A stretch of DNA of 64,000 nucleotides from UBA5336 sp964415675 (lineage in GTDB: Bacteria; Pseudomonadota; Alphaproteobacteria; Caulobacterales; Hyphomonadaceae), in the NCBI GenBank assembly GCA_964415675.1, contig CAYQBG010000005.1:157631-221630 (forward strand). Reading direction: 5' to 3'. Shown piece by piece: positions 46,054 through 55,313 of the stretch. How positions within the stretch are numbered: the stretch's first letter is position 1; each line of letters starts with the position of its first letter. Under the pieces are notes generated by a model, which was given only the letters and a program-made list of their open reading frames with translations, was not told the DNA's origin and ran no database searches. The position numbers and the translations under genes were made by a program.

Positions 46054-46629
46054 TTATCCGGCCCGGCTGCGATTCCTGCAGGACATATGACCCATCCAGC
46101 TTGCCGGCGCGTCGGCCCGATCGCCGTCTGCATGTCCGCGCTTGTCCGTGTGCGTTTCCAGCCGGTCGCCATCCATTTCGAGAACCTGTTCGCCCGGCGC
46201 GCGCCGCAGAAGCGAAGCTGCGGAGATGTCGCGACCCGACGTTTTTGCAGGCATGGGCCCGGCTTCCAGTTCATGGTGAAGCATGCGCCCTTTGAGCTGC
46301 CAGCGCCCGGTCAGGCGAATCTCGCTTGTCTGAAGTGCGCCCGGTTCATGGCGGATTTCAGCGCCTTCAGACAGTGGCCCGACCAGGTGGACACCGCCGC
46401 CGGTTTCCAACTCGACGCGCATCGTGGCGTCGAACGTCCCGTCTGCGCGGTAGCTGCGAAAGCCGGTCATGCGGGCGGAGTTGTGATGTCCGGTGCTGCC
46501 AAGTCTCGCACTTTCATATTCCAACAGCGTGCCACGGCAACGCCAGTCGCCAATCATGGCCCCCTCGTCCGCCCCGCCACAACCCGACAGGGCGCACAGG
46601 GCGCCAGCCGCGAGCCAACGCGCTCTCAC
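46054..46629 (-). CDS. Hypothetical lipoprotein
   Basis: A 191-residue protein with a lipoprotein signal (MRARWLAAGALCALSGCGG, lipobox LSGC, Cys-17). The mature part begins EGAMIGDWRCRGTLLEYESA, then FRSYRADGTFDATMRVELET and later IRLTGRWQLKGRMLHHELEA, a beta-rich pattern suggestive of a lipocalin-like or small barrel fold. The last 50 residues (THTDKRGHADGDRADA) look disordered. No family recognised. It begins three bases after the response-regulator stop, so it may be cotranscribed. Confidence 0.6.
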   Translation of the reverse strand: MRARWLAAGALCALSGCGGADEGAMIGDWRCRGTLLEYESARLGSTGHHNSARMTGFRSYRADGTFDATMRVELETGGGVHLVGPLSEGAEIRHEPGALQTSEIRLTGRWQLKGRMLHHELEAGPMPAKTSGRDISAASLLRRAPGEQVLEMDGDRLETHTDKRGHADGDRADAPASWMGHMSCRNRSRAG

Positions 46630-46631
46630 AG

Positions 46632-48086
46632 TCAGCCCGCTTCGCGCTCGCGCAACGTCAGTTCATATTCGCGAACCTTGCGATAAAGCGTTGAGCGCCC
46701 GATTCCGAGCCGGCGAGAGACCTCGCTCATATGGCCGTCATAATGGTCGATGGCGAGTTGCAGGATATCGCGTTCGACATCTTCCAGCGCGCGCATTTCG
46801 CCAGTCTCGTCAAAGATCGCCACGGGACCGGCGCCAGACAGGGCCGGACCAGCATCATTCGCAGCGACAGGGGTTTCCGGAGCGGCGGGCAGTTCGGACA
46901 CATCAGGCATGATGCCAGAAATCTGCGGGAAGTCCTGTGGTTCAAGATAGTCCCCGTCGGCGAGAACCACTGCGCGGAACACCGAGTTTTCAAGCTGGCG
47001 GACATTGCCCGGCCAGTCGAACGCACAGAGCAGTTTCAGCGTTTCCTCACGCGCGCCGACAATCTTGGTGCCCTCGGCCGCGTTGAAGCGCGCGATGAAG
47101 TGTTCGATCAGGGCAGGTATGTCTTCGCGCCGCTCGCGCAAGGCCGGCACTTCGACGGGAAAGACGTTGAGACGATAAAAAAGGTCTTCGCGGAAGCTAC
47201 CATCGGCGACCTGCTGGGCAAGGTCGCGGTTGGTCGCGGAGATAATTCGCACATCGACACGGGTCGGGCGGCGCGAGCCGACGGCGTCCACTTCGCCTTC
47301 CTGCAAGGCCCGCAGGAGTTTCACCTGGATATCGAGCGGCAGCTCGCCGATTTCGTCGAGAAAGAGTGTCCCGCCATCAGCCTCGGCAAACTTGCCCAGC
47401 GATTTGGCAACCGCACCGGTAAAAGCACCTTTTTCATGGCCGAACAGGATGCTCTCGACAAGGTTTTCCGGGATTGCGCCGCAATTGACTGTGACGAAAG
47501 GCTTTCCAGCCCGTTCCGATGCGCCCTGAATGCATCGCGCGACGACTTCCTTGCCGACGCCGCTTTCGCCGAGAATGAGAACCGGAATATCCGATTTGGC
47601 CGCGCGCGAGCCGAGCTTGACGACCTGGCGCATGGCTGGCGCGGCGGCGATCATGTCGGAAAAGTCCATCCCGCCTTCAGCCTTGCGCGACAGGCGTTTC
47701 ACCTCGCCCGACAGGCTAGACATCTTCAGGGCATTGCGGATGGAGACGATGACCCGTTCCGGGCTGACCGGCTTGACGAAGAAGTCGATGGCGCCTGCAC
47801 GCATGGACTGGACGACCGTGTCGATGCCGCCGGTTGCTGTGAGGACGATCACCGGCAGGTCGGGGCGCCGCTCTGACAGGCGCTCCAGTGTCTCCATGCC
47901 CGACAGGCCTGGCATGACGAGGTCGAGAAGGACCACATCCACCCCGCCTTTGGGCTCATGGGCCATTTCAAAGCCAGATTCCCCATCCGGCGCCGTGCGA
48001 CAGGCAAACCCGGCTTTTTCGACAGCGGCCTGCAGGAGGCGGCGCTGTGTGGGATCGTCATCGATCACGAGTACGGTCTTCGCCAT
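46632..48086 (-). CDS. Sigma-54-dependent response regulator (NtrC family)
   Basis: A 484-residue activator. The receiver domain (1-120) has VLVIDDDPTQ, phospho-acceptor Asp in VVLLDLVMPGLSG and the conserved Thr and Lys (VLTATGG; FFVKPVSP). The AAA+ domain follows: Walker A LILGESGVGKEVVARCI, sigma-54 loop GHEKGAFTGAV, Walker B GGTLFLDEIGELP, then FDWPGNVRQLEN. A Fis-type helix-turn-helix (MSEVSRRLGIGRSTLYRKVR) ends the protein. No cognate kinase gene is adjacent, so partner and targets are unknown. Confidence 0.93.
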   Translation of the reverse strand: MAKTVLVIDDDPTQRRLLQAAVEKAGFACRTAPDGESGFEMAHEPKGGVDVVLLDLVMPGLSGMETLERLSERRPDLPVIVLTATGGIDTVVQSMRAGAIDFFVKPVSPERVIVSIRNALKMSSLSGEVKRLSRKAEGGMDFSDMIAAAPAMRQVVKLGSRAAKSDIPVLILGESGVGKEVVARCIQGASERAGKPFVTVNCGAIPENLVESILFGHEKGAFTGAVAKSLGKFAEADGGTLFLDEIGELPLDIQVKLLRALQEGEVDAVGSRRPTRVDVRIISATNRDLAQQVADGSFREDLFYRLNVFPVEVPALRERREDIPALIEHFIARFNAAEGTKIVGAREETLKLLCAFDWPGNVRQLENSVFRAVVLADGDYLEPQDFPQISGIMPDVSELPAAPETPVAANDAGPALSGAGPVAIFDETGEMRALEDVERDILQLAIDHYDGHMSEVSRRLGIGRSTLYRKVREYELTLREREAG

Positions 48087-48267
48087 GCCATCAGCCCTTT
48101 TGCGTTATCGTCCGGCGGGCCCACCTGTCCCGCTCTGTTACGGCCCGGTTTGGCACAAAGGCATGGACTTATGGTTTGACTGACCTGTCGAATTTGATCT
48201 TTCGATCGACCCATCCCGATACCCCACCGCCTTGACGGCGCAGCCCCCTCGTCGCACTTGCCAGCGC

Positions 48268-49812
48268 ATGACCAGCCAGAACCGCCGCGCCGCCCTGACC
48301 GTCCGCAATGCCGGTATCGAGGATGTCCCAAGGATCGTCGACCTGCTCAAACGCGCCTACCCGGATGCTCTGCCCTATTCGGCAGGCATGATCCGGGGCC
48401 AGATCGCGTCCTATGGAAATGGCCAGTTCCTCGTTGAATATGATGACAAAGTGGTCGGTTATGCCGCGTCTTTCCGAATTGCCGAGGAACTGGCGTTGGG
48501 TCCGCATACCTGGACAGCGATTACGGGCGGGGGCTATGGCGCGCGCCACGATCCCAAGGGCGATTGGCTCTATGGGATGGAAGTGTGCGTGGATCCAGCC
48601 TTGCGCCGCCTGCGCATCGGCCAGCGTCTCTATGATGCGCGCCGCCAGCTCTGCGAGGGCGAGGAACTCAAGGGCATCGTGTTCGGGGGACGCATGCCCA
48701 ACTGGGCCAAGCGCAAAAAGGACTATCCTGACCCGCTCGACTATGTTCGCGCTGTAGGCGAGCGAAAAGTCATCGACCCGGTTGTCAATTTCCATCTCAG
48801 GGCGGGGTTCGAACCCATCGGCGTACTTGAGAATTATGACGCCGATGACCGCGCATCGGGCGGCTGCGCAACCCATATGGTCTGGCGCAACCCTTATGCC
48901 GAGGATATCGATACACGCGGTAATCTCGCCTATGGCCACAATGAGAGCGTGCGCGTGGCGACAGTCCAGTTCCAGGCCCGCAAGGTTGCGAGCTTTGAGG
49001 AATTCATCGAGAATATCGAATATTTCGTCGATGTCTGCTCGGATTATCGCTGTGATTTCGTGACTTTCCCGGAACTGTTCACGCTCCAGCTCCTGGCGCT
49101 GGAGGCGCGCAAACTCACCCCTTCGGAGAGCATCGAAGCCCTGACCGCCTACACGCCGCGCTTCGTCGAGGCGCTCCAGCAAATGGCGCTGGGCTACAAT
49201 ATCAATATCATTGGTGGCACCCACCCAACACGCACCGAGGATGGCGAGATCCAGAATGTCGCCTATGTTTTTCTGCGCGACGGATCGGTCCATGAAAGAG
49301 AGAAGCTGCACCCGACACCGGACGAGAAATACTGGTGGGGCATTCAGGGCGGCGATGAAGTCGCCACCATCCTGACCGATTGCGGCCCCATCGGCATCCT
49401 CGTCTGCTATGATGTCGAATTCCCGGAAATGGCCCGGCGCCTGGCGGATGAGGGCGCGCAGATCCTGTTCGTGCCCTTCTGCACCGACAACAAGCAGGGC
49501 TATCTGCGCGTGCGTTACTGCGCGCAGGCCCGCGCCATCGAAAACCAGGTCTATGTCGTCATGTCCGGCAATGTCGGGAACCTGCCCAATGTCGAGAATA
49601 TGGACGTGCAGTATGCCCAGTCAGCCATTCTGACGCCGTGCGACTTCCCTTTTGCACGAGACGGTATCGCCGCCGAGGCCAGCGAAAATGTTGAGACCGT
49701 GACCATCGCCGATCTCGACCTGACTGATCTTTACTGGGCCCGTGCCGAAGGGACCGTGCAGAATATGCGCGACCGTCGCTTCGACCTCTACAAGATCAGC
49801 TGGTCGGAATAA
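48268..49812 (+). CDS. GNAT acetyltransferase-nitrilase fusion protein
   Basis: A 514-residue two-domain protein. Residues about 8-210 are a GNAT domain (VRNAGIEDVPRIVDLLKRAY; acetyl-CoA motif CVDPALRRLRIGQRLYDARR). From about 225 a carbon-nitrogen hydrolase follows (VRVATVQFQARKVASFEEFI) with the catalytic triad visible: Glu in FVTFPELFTLQ, Lys in REKLHPTPDE and Cys in ILVCYDVEFPEMARRLADEG. This fused form is widespread but its substrate is not settled. ATG 48268 is preferred over an in-frame TTG 36 bases upstream. Confidence 0.9.
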   Translation: MTSQNRRAALTVRNAGIEDVPRIVDLLKRAYPDALPYSAGMIRGQIASYGNGQFLVEYDDKVVGYAASFRIAEELALGPHTWTAITGGGYGARHDPKGDWLYGMEVCVDPALRRLRIGQRLYDARRQLCEGEELKGIVFGGRMPNWAKRKKDYPDPLDYVRAVGERKVIDPVVNFHLRAGFEPIGVLENYDADDRASGGCATHMVWRNPYAEDIDTRGNLAYGHNESVRVATVQFQARKVASFEEFIENIEYFVDVCSDYRCDFVTFPELFTLQLLALEARKLTPSESIEALTAYTPRFVEALQQMALGYNINIIGGTHPTRTEDGEIQNVAYVFLRDGSVHEREKLHPTPDEKYWWGIQGGDEVATILTDCGPIGILVCYDVEFPEMARRLADEGAQILFVPFCTDNKQGYLRVRYCAQARAIENQVYVVMSGNVGNLPNVENMDVQYAQSAILTPCDFPFARDGIAAEASENVETVTIADLDLTDLYWARAEGTVQNMRDRRFDLYKISWSE

Positions 49813-49816
49813 GCCA

Positions 49817-50590
49817 TCAGTTCAACGCGCCATATTCGGCGCCTGCATTCACGAACCAGCCGCGCCAGAAGGCACGCACCTCACCAAGCGGCAGATCGTA
49901 GACCTCACGCGGGACAATCCTGGCGATCACCTCCACATCCTTGAGGTCGGGCACCCGCCCGGCAAGAAGGGTTGCGTCAAACGCTTCGACATCGGCGCCG
50001 GCGCGATAGAAGGAAAATGCGTCGGAATGCTGGATGAGGTCCGACACGATGATCAGGCGCAGCCCCCGTCCGCCCGCCTGAAAATCAGGGCGGTCGGCAA
50101 TTGCGAACAGGGTTTCCATGAGCGGGGATTGCGGCTGGCGCGTCTCCTCAAGCGCCGTCTCGACACGTGCAATCAGGGGCGCACGAAAATCGGCCCGCCA
50201 GGTGTCCTCGATCATTCGCGGATTGGAGAGGACCGCATTGGCGCGGTCGGGACTGCCGGTCGAACAAGCGCTGAACAGCGTCTGCGGAGCATAGGGGTCG
50301 GCGAGGTCAGGCTCGATGACTGTCAGCCGTCCGGCCCTTGGCAGCATCCGCGCCTCGGCCTCGACCAGTTCGCGCACCCAGTCGATGTCGTTTGAGCGGA
50401 AAGGGTCTGACTGGTCGATCAGGATGATCGTATGCGCCGGATCCTTGCGATCGAGCCGGCAATTGGTGGTCTCATGCGTGGCGGCGGGAACCGACATTGC
50501 CGCCACGGCGAACACTCCGAATACGCCAGCGATCATCGCGGCGATCATGACGCGCCAGTAATTGGCGCTGCGTTGTCTGCGTCTGGGCAT
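49817..50590 (-). CDS. Membrane-anchored VWA-like protein, unrecognised family
   Basis: A 257-residue protein with a basic N terminus (MPRRRQRSANYWRV), one membrane helix (about 14-36), and an extracytoplasmic domain. HTIILIDQSDPF (about 54-65) resembles the first MIDAS-like strand of a VWA domain, but has D-x-S-D rather than D-x-S-x-S. LRLIIVSDLIQHSDAFSFYR later matches the SD(L/M)xxxS strand of VWA folds. No named family recognised. It lies 63 bases downstream of the coiled-coil membrane gene on the same strand, and the two probably form a unit. Confidence 0.6.
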   Translation of the reverse strand: MPRRRQRSANYWRVMIAAMIAGVFGVFAVAAMSVPAATHETTNCRLDRKDPAHTIILIDQSDPFRSNDIDWVRELVEAEARMLPRAGRLTVIEPDLADPYAPQTLFSACSTGSPDRANAVLSNPRMIEDTWRADFRAPLIARVETALEETRQPQSPLMETLFAIADRPDFQAGGRGLRLIIVSDLIQHSDAFSFYRAGADVEAFDATLLAGRVPDLKDVEVIARIVPREVYDLPLGEVRAFWRGWFVNAGAEYGALN

Positions 50591-50653
50591 CGCTGGTGTC
50601 CTTTCCTGCGAAGCTGGGGTCCTTGTGAGACTTCATGCTGGCAGTCTTGAGTG

Positions 50654-52237
50654 TCAGGCGCTCTTGCGCTTGCCCGTTTCCGCGCCGCCAGAACGGGTCT
50701 CGCGGATCTTCGCGATCTCCTGGTGAACGCGGGTTTCGATGCTCGAAAGGCCCTGCTGGACCTCCTGGATATGCTTTTCCAGCCATTCCCGCGTGATGTT
50801 CAACGCGGTGATATTCTGTTCGATTGCCGTGACGGCGGCGCGGGCTTCATCGCGCTCGCGAGTATAGTCGAAGCCGGGCAGGTCCGGCGTCACGATCTCG
50901 TCGAAATAAGCCGGACAGGCCGCCTGTTCCCCGAGAGTTTCGCGCAGGGCATTGCGGGCCCGGCGGTGAGCCTGGCGGTAGGCGACCTTCTGGGAGCGCT
51001 CCTGCTCGCCCGATTTCGCACAGATTGCCACGGCCTTTTCGCGGCGAAGCTCCAGCTCGTTGAGGGCCTTTTCGATCTCACGCTTGGCTGTGACATGGCG
51101 GCCCTGCTGGCTCTCGAACCAGCCGCGGCAGGCGGTGAAATAGTCCGACAGGTCATCGCGCACGCCATTACGCACCTGCTGGCGCGCCTCATAGGCAAGC
51201 CGCTCCTTTCGCCAGACCCGGCCATAGCCGGGATAGCGGTCGGAGATCCGGTCATAGCCTTCATAGACGGCGATGGCGAAAACGGTCAGCCCGATAGCCA
51301 GCAGGCCAAAGGCAACGAGGCTGTGCAGGCCAAGGACATTCGGGAACATGCCCGCAATCACGCTGCCCGGTGCAATATCGAACATTGAGAATCCGGCCAG
51401 CGTTCCGCCTGCCTGCGCCGCCTGAAGGGCGATCTCTACTGCATCCCGGAAATGCGCGATGAAGAGATTGATGAACAGGCCCATCAGGATGCCGCTCCCG
51501 GCAATCATGGCGCCAAGGATCTTCATCGGCTTTTCCGGGTGATTGAGATAACGCAGGCCGAAGAAGCCCGTCACCACGCCAATCAGCACGTTCACCGCGC
51601 TGATCCCGAATGCGACCATCATGCCGCCAATAAGGCCGCCAGACTGCGCGTCCTTGAACAGGAGGGCATTGAAACAGCCCTCCGCAATCAGGATAGCGAC
51701 GAGAATTGCGATCGTCTGTTCGATATTGGTCTTGATATCGGGCGTGCGCTGGCCGATCCGTTCGCCATGGCGAGACTTGAAGGCTTCAAGCTCGACAACC
51801 GTCTCCTCATGGCGTTTTTCCGCCTCGCTGGTATCGTCCCGCTCGAAATGGCGAAGCTCGTTTTCTTCAGATTTGATCGCCTCTCGCAGCGTGTCGACAT
51901 GGATTTCCGCTGGCGTAGCATCCTTGATGAAATTGCGCATATCGGTGGCCGAGGCCGCAAACCATGTCGCTGCATCGCGGCGCACCTGTTCTGCACGTTC
52001 TGCGACCTCCTGCTCACGCTCGCTCCACTGGTCGCGCGTGAGCGCTTCGGAGACCGGCAGGCCATCCTCGGCATCCTTCTTCGCGACCCGCCGCGTCAGC
52101 GCCCGGTTGAATCCGAGGTCACCATCCGCAAGCCGGCCTTTCAGGCCATACTCCGCCGGTGAGGCACATAACGCCGCCGGTTTCACCTTGTCACGAAAGC
52201 CAATGTCGGCGGCCCAGCGCACCGTTTTCTTCATCAT
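50654..52237 (-). CDS. Polytopic membrane protein with flanking coiled coils, unrecognised
   Basis: A 527-residue protein. Residues about 75-175 are a long charged helix (SEREQEVAERAEQVRRDAAT; TLREAIKSEENELRHFERDD). Four membrane helices follow: TIAILVAILIAEGCFNALLF, GISAVNVLIGVVTGFFGL, ILGAMIAGSGILMGLFINLF and LVAFGLLAIGLTVFAIAVY. The C-terminal 190 residues form a second coiled-coil block ending very basic (GGAETGKRKSA). The coil-membrane-coil layout recalls stator-like or mechanosensing proteins, but no family motif was identified. Paired with the VWA-like gene. Confidence 0.6.
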   Translation of the reverse strand: MMKKTVRWAADIGFRDKVKPAALCASPAEYGLKGRLADGDLGFNRALTRRVAKKDAEDGLPVSEALTRDQWSEREQEVAERAEQVRRDAATWFAASATDMRNFIKDATPAEIHVDTLREAIKSEENELRHFERDDTSEAEKRHEETVVELEAFKSRHGERIGQRTPDIKTNIEQTIAILVAILIAEGCFNALLFKDAQSGGLIGGMMVAFGISAVNVLIGVVTGFFGLRYLNHPEKPMKILGAMIAGSGILMGLFINLFIAHFRDAVEIALQAAQAGGTLAGFSMFDIAPGSVIAGMFPNVLGLHSLVAFGLLAIGLTVFAIAVYEGYDRISDRYPGYGRVWRKERLAYEARQQVRNGVRDDLSDYFTACRGWFESQQGRHVTAKREIEKALNELELRREKAVAICAKSGEQERSQKVAYRQAHRRARNALRETLGEQAACPAYFDEIVTPDLPGFDYTRERDEARAAVTAIEQNITALNITREWLEKHIQEVQQGLSSIETRVHQEIAKIRETRSGGAETGKRKSA

Positions 52238-52404
52238 GTCCCGAAACCCTTATGAAAACAGGAAATTTCGTCTACTGACATTCAGAAATCGGCAATGTTT
52301 CTTAAGACACCGCTAACCCACCAACCGGCTTGCGAAGATTTCATGGTGGTTAACGCAGCGCGGAGACTGGATGCCTCTGGCTTCGGCGGTGATGGTTCCC
52401 ACAA

Positions 52405-52752
52405 TTACAGAATGCTCAGCAGCTGATCATTCGGCCGGCCGAGCACGGCTTTGTCGCCATGAATGCCGATAGGGCGCTGGATCAGCTTCGGATTCTCGGC
52501 CATCGCTGCAAAAACCTCGTCATCGGACGCGGCTTCTGTGAGCCCAGCTTTCTCAGCATCTTTCTCGCGCAGGAATTCGCGCGGCGAGATACCACCCATC
52601 TTCCGCGCAATCTCGCGCAGTTCCTCTTCGGAGAGCTGTCCGGCCTTGCTTGCGTATTTGCGGATTTCCGGTTCGACACCGTTTTCCTGAAGCAATGCGA
52701 GGCCCTTCTTGGAAGAGCCACATCCGGGATTGTGGATGAGAATATAGGTCAT
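52405..52752 (-). CDS. ArsC/Spx-family thioredoxin-fold reductase
   Basis: A 115-residue ArsC-family protein. ATG 52752 gives MTYILIHNPGCGSSKKGLAL with the active-site Cys at residue 11. LIQRPIGIHGDKAVLGRP near the C terminus carries the Arg residues that hold arsenate in ArsC. The GGISPREFLREKD segment is typical. Many members are not true arsenate reductases, and no ars operon genes are near, so the substrate is open. A 14-residue longer frame start is not supported. Confidence 0.82.
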   Translation of the reverse strand: MTYILIHNPGCGSSKKGLALLQENGVEPEIRKYASKAGQLSEEELREIARKMGGISPREFLREKDAEKAGLTEAASDDEVFAAMAENPKLIQRPIGIHGDKAVLGRPNDQLLSIL

Positions 52753-52823
52753 GGCCGCAGCCCTCTCTTTGCCTGGGATTTCAACAAGCAACACATAGCC
52801 CTAACACCAGAATCGGCCAGCGC

Positions 52824-54596
52824 CTACATCCGATCAGGCACCTCTATCCCAAGCAGACCCAGCCCGCATTCGAGCTGGCGCAGCACCGCCTGGCAAAGTG
52901 CCAGACGCGAGTCACGCGCGGCCGCATCCTTCTCAGCCGCGATTGGATGAGCGCCGTAAAAAGCGGAAAAAGCCTGGGCGAGGCCATAGATATGCTCGCA
53001 CAGGATATGCGGCATGCGTTTCTCGCGCGCGGCCAGAAGCGCGCCGCCAAAACCGTCCAGCGCCAGCACCAGCGCCCGCTCGGCCTCGCTTTCGATTCGG
53101 ATTTCACCGGGCGCATGCCCCTCATCCCTGGCGCGCCGCAGGAGCGATTTGATCCGCACAGCGGCGTAAAGCATGTACGGACCGGTCTTGCCCTCGAAAC
53201 TGGTAAACCGGTCGAGGTCGAAGACATAATTGGTCGTGCGCGTATTCTGCAGGTCGGCAAAGCGCAGGGCCGCAAGCGCGACCTGACGGGCGACGCGTTG
53301 GCGTTCATCGCCTGACATATCGGCAGGCAGCTTATCGGCCTCAGCCATCTTCGTCTTCGCCTCGTTCAGGGCCATGCCATTGAGATCCGCCAGCCGCAGC
53401 ACACCGCCCTCACGCGTCTTGAAAGGCTTGCCGTCCGGCCCGTTCACCGTGCCAAAGCCGATATGTTCCAGCCGGTCCTCGCCGATCAGGCCGGCCAGGT
53501 CAGCGGCGCGGAAGACCTGTTCGAAATGCAGCGCCTGTCGCGCATCGACGACATAGATCATCCGCTCGGGCACGGGGGTGATTGACTGCATACGATCCAG
53601 GATCGTGGCAAGATCGGTCGTGTGATAGCCCGTCCCGCCCCGCGAATTCATCAGGATGAGCGGGGGATATTCCTTCTTGTCACTCCCGCGCGAGACATCA
53701 ACGATCCAGGCGCCATCATCCTCGCGGGCGATGCCCTTCTCGCGGAAATCCTCGATCAGGCCCGGAATGAGATCATCAACATCGCTTTCGCCCTTCCACA
53801 GGTCGAAACTGACATTGAGGAAGGCATAATCCTGTTTCAGCGCCGCGACCGACACGTCGATAAACTGGCGCAGCAAAGCGCGATAACCTGGCCGACCGGC
53901 CTGCAACTCGGCCACGGCTTTCTGGCTGCGGGCATTGCGAGCCTCATCGGCTTTCGCTTTCGCGGAGGCCTGCGGGTAGAGCCGGCCGAGATCCCCGATC
54001 GTAACCGGCGGCTCATCGGGATAGGGGCCTGTATATTCGGCATCGAAATAGACCAGGCCGGGCTGCTCGTCCTCAAGTTCGGTGACAAGATGGCCCATCT
54101 GCAAGCCCCAGTCGCCGAGATGCACATCCGAGATCACATCATCGCCGAGAAAGCGGAAGATGCGCTGCAACGCATCGCCTATCACAGCAGAGCGCAGATG
54201 GCCGACATGCATCGGCTTTGCGACATTCGGCCCGCCGAAATCGATCACGATGCGTTCAGGCTCTGGCGCGCGCGAGGCGCCGCACATCTCGCTGTCGAGA
54301 ACCTCGCCTGCCCGCCCAGCCAGCGTGCCGGCAGACACGCGGATATTGAGGAATCCCGGCCCGGCGACCTCAACGCTCGTCACGTCGGGATTCGCAGCGA
54401 CCCTGTCGGCGACCTCGCTGGCGACCTCACGCGGGTTGCGCTTCGCCTGTTTGGCCGACCCCATGGCGCCATTGCACTGGAAATCGGCGAGTTCCGGGCG
54501 GTCAGAACGGCGCACAGCACCCCATTTGCGCTCCAGCCCGAGCGATTCGAATGCATCGGCGCAGGCATTGGTCAGCCGCACGGCCAGGTCTGTCAT
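52824..54596 (-). CDS. argS: Arginine-tRNA ligase
   Basis: A 590-residue class I synthetase. An N-terminal Add1 domain (DLAVRLTNACADAFESLGLE) precedes the HIGH motif as AKPMHVGHLRSAVIGDALQR. TGYHTTDLATILDRM and FKTREGGVLRLADL follow. The C-terminal anticodon-binding DALR domain has YVFDLDRFTSFEGKTGPYML. The canonical KMSK is absent, as in most ArgRS. ATG 54596 is chosen; an in-frame GTG eight codons earlier is possible. Confidence 0.95.
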   Translation of the reverse strand: MTDLAVRLTNACADAFESLGLERKWGAVRRSDRPELADFQCNGAMGSAKQAKRNPREVASEVADRVAANPDVTSVEVAGPGFLNIRVSAGTLAGRAGEVLDSEMCGASRAPEPERIVIDFGGPNVAKPMHVGHLRSAVIGDALQRIFRFLGDDVISDVHLGDWGLQMGHLVTELEDEQPGLVYFDAEYTGPYPDEPPVTIGDLGRLYPQASAKAKADEARNARSQKAVAELQAGRPGYRALLRQFIDVSVAALKQDYAFLNVSFDLWKGESDVDDLIPGLIEDFREKGIAREDDGAWIVDVSRGSDKKEYPPLILMNSRGGTGYHTTDLATILDRMQSITPVPERMIYVVDARQALHFEQVFRAADLAGLIGEDRLEHIGFGTVNGPDGKPFKTREGGVLRLADLNGMALNEAKTKMAEADKLPADMSGDERQRVARQVALAALRFADLQNTRTTNYVFDLDRFTSFEGKTGPYMLYAAVRIKSLLRRARDEGHAPGEIRIESEAERALVLALDGFGGALLAAREKRMPHILCEHIYGLAQAFSAFYGAHPIAAEKDAAARDSRLALCQAVLRQLECGLGLLGIEVPDRM

Positions 54597-54623
54597 GGTT
54601 TTGTCCGTCACCCGCTTCACCGC

Positions 54624-55184
54624 CTATCGGCGGGCATCGAGGCGGAATCGCTTGCCCGCCCGATTGAAGGCCAGTTGCTCATCGGTCAGGGCAAAGCCGA
54701 CCAGCACTTCGAAATTGGCGCCAGATATTGTCTCGTCGGCGCGAGGTATTTTCAGCGCGACGCGTTCAGTGCGTCCATCGACCGGCCCGCCATCGAAACG
54801 CGCATCGACGACATAGGTCTGTTTCGCGAGTACAGTTCCATCGCGCCGGGTGACAGCGACGAAGAATGGATAAGTGTGCTCATCGGCTCGCCCGGCCGGT
54901 CCCTTGCCGAAAGCAAAGCTGAGCTCCAGTTCGGCCTCGATCGGATCGGTACCGGCATAGCGGCAGAACATCTCCACCCCCGAAATTTCGCCCGTATAGG
55001 TGATGTTGGAATACTGCTCACCGCCGGTCAGTTCGACAATCCGCGCGCTCTCATGGATCGAGCCGGCAGGCGGACACGGGCCAACATTCTGGCGCGAATC
55101 GAACGCATCTGTGACCGAGTTCGAACAGGCGGCAAGCAGGCCGGTGGCGGCCAGGGCGGCAATTCGGCTGGGAAGTGTCGGCAT
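54624..55184 (-). CDS. Hypothetical lipoprotein
   Basis: A 186-residue protein with signal MPTLPSRIAALAATGLLAAC (lipobox LAAC). The mature chain has FCRYAGTDPIEAELELSFAF, FFVAVTRRDGTVLAKQTYVV and FEVLVGFALTDEQLAFNRAG, a beta-sandwich-like pattern that I know only as a conserved alphaproteobacterial type without a named role. Cysteines at about 37 and 73 could pair. It lies directly upstream of argS on the same strand. Confidence 0.6.
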   Translation of the reverse strand: MPTLPSRIAALAATGLLAACSNSVTDAFDSRQNVGPCPPAGSIHESARIVELTGGEQYSNITYTGEISGVEMFCRYAGTDPIEAELELSFAFGKGPAGRADEHTYPFFVAVTRRDGTVLAKQTYVVDARFDGGPVDGRTERVALKIPRADETISGANFEVLVGFALTDEQLAFNRAGKRFRLDARR

Positions 55185-55313
55185 CGGGCTCTCTTTCGCG
55201 TGTCTCGAAGCGCGGACAGACTGTGTCGCCGCGCCCGGTGTCCATGGTCCGGAAACTTCTTATATGGCATGGAAGTGCAGTGCAAAGGCCCGCCCGCACC
55301 AAAGGTATGACAG

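Noticed and set aside
45510..46686. Plus-strand frames over the TonB-receptor promoter and lipoprotein gene
   Set aside because: Overlap the receptor signal peptide and the lipoprotein on the other strand; no ribosome site or motif.
46731..47876. 381-codon plus-strand frame opposite the response regulator
   Set aside because: Mirror of the AAA+ coding sequence in high-GC DNA; composition is that of an antisense frame.
48087..48267. Sigma-54 promoter in the gap before the GNAT-nitrilase gene (TTTGGCACAAAGGC)
   Set aside because: TGGCAC is present, but the required GC element at the fixed spacing is missing.
48790..48810. tRNA T-loop-like GGTTCGAAC
   Set aside because: It lies inside the GNAT-nitrilase coding sequence with no acceptor stem; no tRNA found in the window.
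53622..55310. 562-codon plus-strand frame across argS and the lipoprotein gene
   Set aside because: Runs antisense through two well-supported genes; no family features.
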